Positions 4,854-7,002 of a stretch of DNA of 7,002 nucleotides are shown one piece after another. The notes below the pieces were generated by a model. That model saw nothing but the letters and a program-made list of their open reading frames with translations. It was not told the DNA's origin and did no database searches. The stretch comes from Syntrophales bacterium (GTDB lineage Bacteria; Desulfobacterota; Syntrophia; Syntrophales; UBA2192): contig JALOPC010000084.1 in the NCBI GenBank assembly GCA_025454095.1, positions 1 through 7,002 of the forward strand, in the 5' to 3' direction. The stretch's first letter is position 1; every line of letters begins with the position of its first letter. The position numbers were made by a program, and so were the translations under genes.

Positions 4854-6188
4854 TCACGCCCCGGGCCCGCCCTCCCTGCCGCCTGCCTCCCGTTGTCGGC
4901 TGCCCAATGCCCTGACGATCATTGCCGCATACCGCTCGGCGGCGCCGCGGCTCGACAGGACCACTCTCTGCCCCTCGGCCCCGCGACGCCTGAGCTCGGC
5001 CGGATCGGACAGGATTTTTTTCATCCCTTCGAACAGCTCCCGCTCCCCCCTCACGCAGACGCCCGCACCGGCTTCCTCCAGCAGGGCCTTTTCACCCATG
5101 AAGTCCTCCATGGAAGGCCCGTAAAAGACGACCTTCCCCCAGGCGGCCGGTTCGAGGATGTTCTGCCCTCCCTTCGGCACGAGGCTTCCTCCGCAGTAGA
5201 CGACGGTGGCAAGACTGTAGAGAGCGAAGAGCTCTCCGATCACGTCGACGACGACGACTTCGTTCCGCGGCACTCTCCCCGCGCGGATCTCGCTCATCAG
5301 GATGCCGGCGTGCCCTTCCTGCGCGGCCAGATCGCGCACGGCCGCCCCGCGCTCGGGGTGACGGGGCACGAGGATGAGCCGCAGCCCGGGCCACTCGCGC
5401 AGCAGCTCGCGGTACACCTTCAGGACAACCGCCTCTTCCCCCTCGTGGGTGCTGCCCGCCACGAGAACAAGGGTGTCGGCTCCCACCTTCAGCTGGGCGG
5501 CCTTCAGGGACCAGGCCTCTCCGCTGACCCGCGAGGCGAGGCTGTCGTACTTGGCGTTCCCCATGACGCGGACCTTCTGCGTCGGCGCCCCGATCGCCCG
5601 GATGCGTTCTGCGTCCACCGCGGAGATCACGCCGATCTCGAGAATCGATGCGAGAACCCCCTCCCAGAAAAAAGACGTCCGCGAATAGCGCCGGAAGGAA
5701 CGGGGCGAGATCCGGCCGTTGACCATGACGGCGGGGATTCCGCGCTTCGAACAGACCCGCAGGAAATTGGGCCACAGCTCCGTTTCCGTCAGGACGATGA
5801 TGTCGGGGTCGACCTTCCCGATGACGCGCTTCACGATCCAGGGCAGATCGATGGGGAAATACATCCGGGCGGTGGCCTGGGGAACGAGCTCGCGCGCCAT
5901 GGCCTGGCCGGTCTCCGTGCCGGTCGACAGGAGGATGCAGGCCCGCGGCAGCTTCCCCCTCAGGGCGGCGACGATAGGCGCCGCCGCCGTGACCTCGCCC
6001 ACGGAGACGGCATGAACCCAGATCCGCGGCCGGCCCTCGAGGGCGGACGTCGTCTCCGCGGGGATGACGCCCAGTTTCTGGCCGATGCTTCGACGGTACT
6101 TCCCCGCCACGAGGATCTTGAACGCGTAATACGGCGCAACGAGCACAAAGCCCGCGAGCAGGGTGAGATTGTAGAGCAGGGTCAGCAC
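4854..6188 (-). CDS. waaA: 3-deoxy-D-manno-octulosonic acid (Kdo) transferase
   Basis: Glycosyltransferase family 30 enzyme that adds Kdo from CMP-Kdo to lipid IVA at the inner face of the cytoplasmic membrane, an essential step of LPS core assembly. 444 residues from the GTG at 6188. That start aligns with E. coli WaaA (VLTLLYN against MLELLYT); a TTG at 6233 would add 15 non-homologous residues. An N-terminal membrane anchor (about 3-27) precedes VHAVSVGE (58-65; the Glu is the likely catalytic base), ETELWPN (135-141), a second Rossmann-like domain with GSTHEGEE (245-252) and VPRHPER (274-280), and GGSLVPKGGQNILEP (333-347), the nucleotide-sugar binding region. The Gly/Arg-rich C-terminal tail after about 430 looks dispensable. 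No convincing ribosome binding site precedes either start. The end is followed by a palindromic stretch (ATCGGGCCCGAT, 4811-4822) and a weak hairpin with five T residues near 4779-4775, a poor terminator at best. Confidence 0.95.
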   Translation of the reverse strand: MLTLLYNLTLLAGFVLVAPYYAFKILVAGKYRRSIGQKLGVIPAETTSALEGRPRIWVHAVSVGEVTAAAPIVAALRGKLPRACILLSTGTETGQAMARELVPQATARMYFPIDLPWIVKRVIGKVDPDIIVLTETELWPNFLRVCSKRGIPAVMVNGRISPRSFRRYSRTSFFWEGVLASILEIGVISAVDAERIRAIGAPTQKVRVMGNAKYDSLASRVSGEAWSLKAAQLKVGADTLVLVAGSTHEGEEAVVLKVYRELLREWPGLRLILVPRHPERGAAVRDLAAQEGHAGILMSEIRAGRVPRNEVVVVDVIGELFALYSLATVVYCGGSLVPKGGQNILEPAAWGKVVFYGPSMEDFMGEKALLEEAGAGVCVRGERELFEGMKKILSDPAELRRRGAEGQRVVLSSRGAAERYAAMIVRALGSRQREAGGREGGPGA

Positions 6189-6194
6189 CGCACG

Positions 6195-6223
6195 ACGATA
6201 ATGCCCTTTGTCTGCTCTGTCAA
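6195..6223 (-). promoter_or_regulatory. Possible waaA promoter overlapping the 5' end of its open frame
   Basis: Minus strand TTGACA (6223-6218), 17-base spacer, TATCGT (6200-6195, four of six). A second TTGACA lies ten bases further up (6233-6228). Initiation would fall at about 6188, the GTG proposed as the waaA start, implying a leaderless or near-leaderless mRNA. If so, the TTG at 6233 cannot be used from this promoter. Confidence 0.45.
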
Positions 6224-6281
6224 GGGCTGTCAACGCACAGGCGTCTTACGCGTTGCATGCCATTGAAACGCTCCCGGCAGC

Positions 6282-6324
6282 AAGCAGCAAGGGCCAGGAC
6301 ATCTTTTCATTTGCCTTGTTGCTT
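6282..6324. repeat. Inverted repeat in the waaA/lipoprotein divergent gap
   Basis: AAGCAGCAAGG (6282-6292) faces CCTTGTTGCTT (6314-6324): 11 pairs with one G-U, 21-base loop. It lies between two divergent promoters (6195-6223 and 6340-6368). There is no T-run, so it is not a terminator; an operator-like or cruciform site is possible but unsupported. Confidence 0.35.
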
Positions 6325-6339
6325 CTTCTTGCGGGGCGG

Positions 6340-6368
6340 TTGACATCGGCGGGGTAATGTTGTAGGTT
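6340..6368 (+). promoter_or_regulatory. Possible sigma70-type promoter of the lipoprotein gene
   Basis: TTGACA at 6340-6345, a 17-base spacer and TAGGTT at 6363-6368 (a weak -10). The predicted 5' leader is about 60-65 bases and contains GGGCC...GGCCC (6374-6378 with 6387-6391). The gap 6234-6437 otherwise shows only the inverted repeat at 6282-6324. Confidence 0.45.
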
Positions 6369-6437
6369 GGGTTGGGCCGTCCGAAAGGCCCGAAATTACG
6401 AGAGAATAGCCATCGGCGCAAACGGAGAGGAACCCTC

Positions 6438-7002
6438 ATGACATCCAGAAACGCGTTCAACGTGACAGCGGTCGTACTGCTCGCCGCAGTTCTGCTTGTG
6501 TCCTGCGCCCGGTACCAGCGCCAAGTCGTCCCCTTCAAGATGCCGCAAGCCTACCCCAATGCCACGACCGTCGGCGGGGCCGTCGTGGCTTCCAAAGCCT
6601 GGGACAACCCGGCAGAGGCCCAGAATGCATTCGGGTTCGACATCCGCCGACATCCTCCCCATCCAGGTCGTCTTCGACAACAAGGGAAACCACCCCCTCG
6701 AGATCGTCGCCGAGCAGACGATCCTCGTCGATGTGGAGAACAACGCCTGGCAGGTCCTCGATGCCAGGCTCGCCTACGACCGAATCGCGAAGAAAACGGA
6801 GTTCGGCGAAGTCGCCCCCGGCGCCGCCAAGTACGGCGCCCTCGGGGCCGTGGCGGGCGGAATCATCGGCGCGGCTATCGGGATCGTAAGCGGCCAGGGA
6901 GTCGGCGACGCCGCCATGAAGGGCGCGGCGGCCGGCGCGGCGACGGGAGCCGTCATGGGCGGCACCCAGGGCATGACGGACACCGACGTGCAGCGGCAGA
7001 TC
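6438..7002 (+). pseudogene. Glycine-zipper lipoprotein, frameshifted near 6645, 3' end outside window
   Basis: ATG at 6438 with GGAGAGG seven bases upstream. The N-terminus is a lipoprotein signal: a short polar start, hydrophobic VTAVVLLAAVLLVSC, and a lipobox ending at Cys23. The frame reads sensibly to AFGFDI (codons ending at 6644); after that this frame becomes an Arg/Pro-rich run typical of a wrong frame. The protein resumes one base later with ADILPIQVVFDNKGNHPLEI and runs open to the window end. The second part contains VAPGAAKYGALGAVAGGIIG and then GIVSGQGVGDAAMKGAAAGA, GxxxG/AxxxG-rich helices of the glycine-zipper type found in small outer-membrane lipoproteins. Joined, the two halves read as one protein, so the gene carries a net +1 (or -2) change at about 6645-6648. 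This is either a real lesion or a sequencing/assembly error. Function unknown; an envelope role is likely. Confidence 0.8.

Noticed and set aside
4803..6266. Long plus-strand open frame opposite waaA, and similar ones opposite porA, porB and the SDR gene
   Set aside because: They show no recognisable family and have the His/Arg/Pro/Asp-rich composition of antisense shadows in GC-rich genes; the minus-strand products are all clear family members.
6351..6437. Cyclic-di-GMP (GEMM) riboswitch upstream of the lipoprotein gene
   Set aside because: The conserved GEMM core elements are not present.
1..7002. CRISPR array, tRNA/rRNA genes, insertion sequences or attachment sites
   Set aside because: No regularly spaced direct repeats, RNA gene signatures, transposase or integrase genes were found on either strand.

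Overview
This window looks like the chromosome of a GC-rich, anaerobic Gram-negative bacterium. A Desulfobacterota (former Deltaproteobacteria) origin is my best guess. The evidence is a four-subunit ferredoxin-dependent 2-oxoacid oxidoreductase (anaerobic metabolism), a Kdo transferase for lipid A (outer membrane), a glycine-zipper lipoprotein, and the codon and base composition. No phage, transposon, CRISPR or RNA gene is visible.

Layout. Positions 1-453 (+) are the 3' end of a TPR-repeat protein. It converges, across a near-ideal bidirectional terminator (478-516), on an SDR-family protein (555-1343, -) that lacks the usual catalytic Tyr and Lys. The SDR gene lies between two exact inverted copies of a 17-bp motif (533-549 and 1409-1425), and a third, near-perfect copy sits at 1469-1485. 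Upstream on the same strand is a compact operon, porG-porD-porA-porB (4514 down to 1502), encoding the gamma, delta, alpha and beta subunits of a 2-oxoacid:ferredoxin oxidoreductase. Further upstream, on the same strand but separately promoted, is waaA/kdtA (4854-6188). Divergent from it is a lipoprotein gene (6438 to the window end, +) whose reading frame is broken near 6645.

The main discovery is in the roughly 340-base gap between waaA and porG. Read on the minus strand it holds, in order, a sigma70-like promoter (TTGACA at 4770-4765), an unannotated 36-codon ORF (4712-4602) with 11 Leu codons including five in a row, a hairpin whose 5' arm covers the last codons of that ORF, and a 13-bp intrinsic terminator with a seven-T tail (4581-4547), followed by porG. 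The two hairpins share bases and cannot coexist. This is the architecture of a ribosome-mediated amino-acid attenuator of the leu/ilv type, here placed in front of a ferredoxin-dependent oxidoreductase rather than a classical biosynthetic operon.

How it may work (inference): when charged tRNA-Leu is scarce, a ribosome stalls in the Leu run, the antiterminator forms, and porGDAB is transcribed. When Leu is plentiful the ribosome reaches the stop codon, covers the antiterminator arm, and transcription ends. Induction on leucine shortage suggests that this enzyme works in the biosynthetic (reductive carboxylating) direction. It could make branched-chain 2-oxoacids from acyl-CoAs such as isovaleryl-CoA or isobutyryl-CoA, or pyruvate as the leucine/valine precursor. 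The sequence alone does not fix the substrate.
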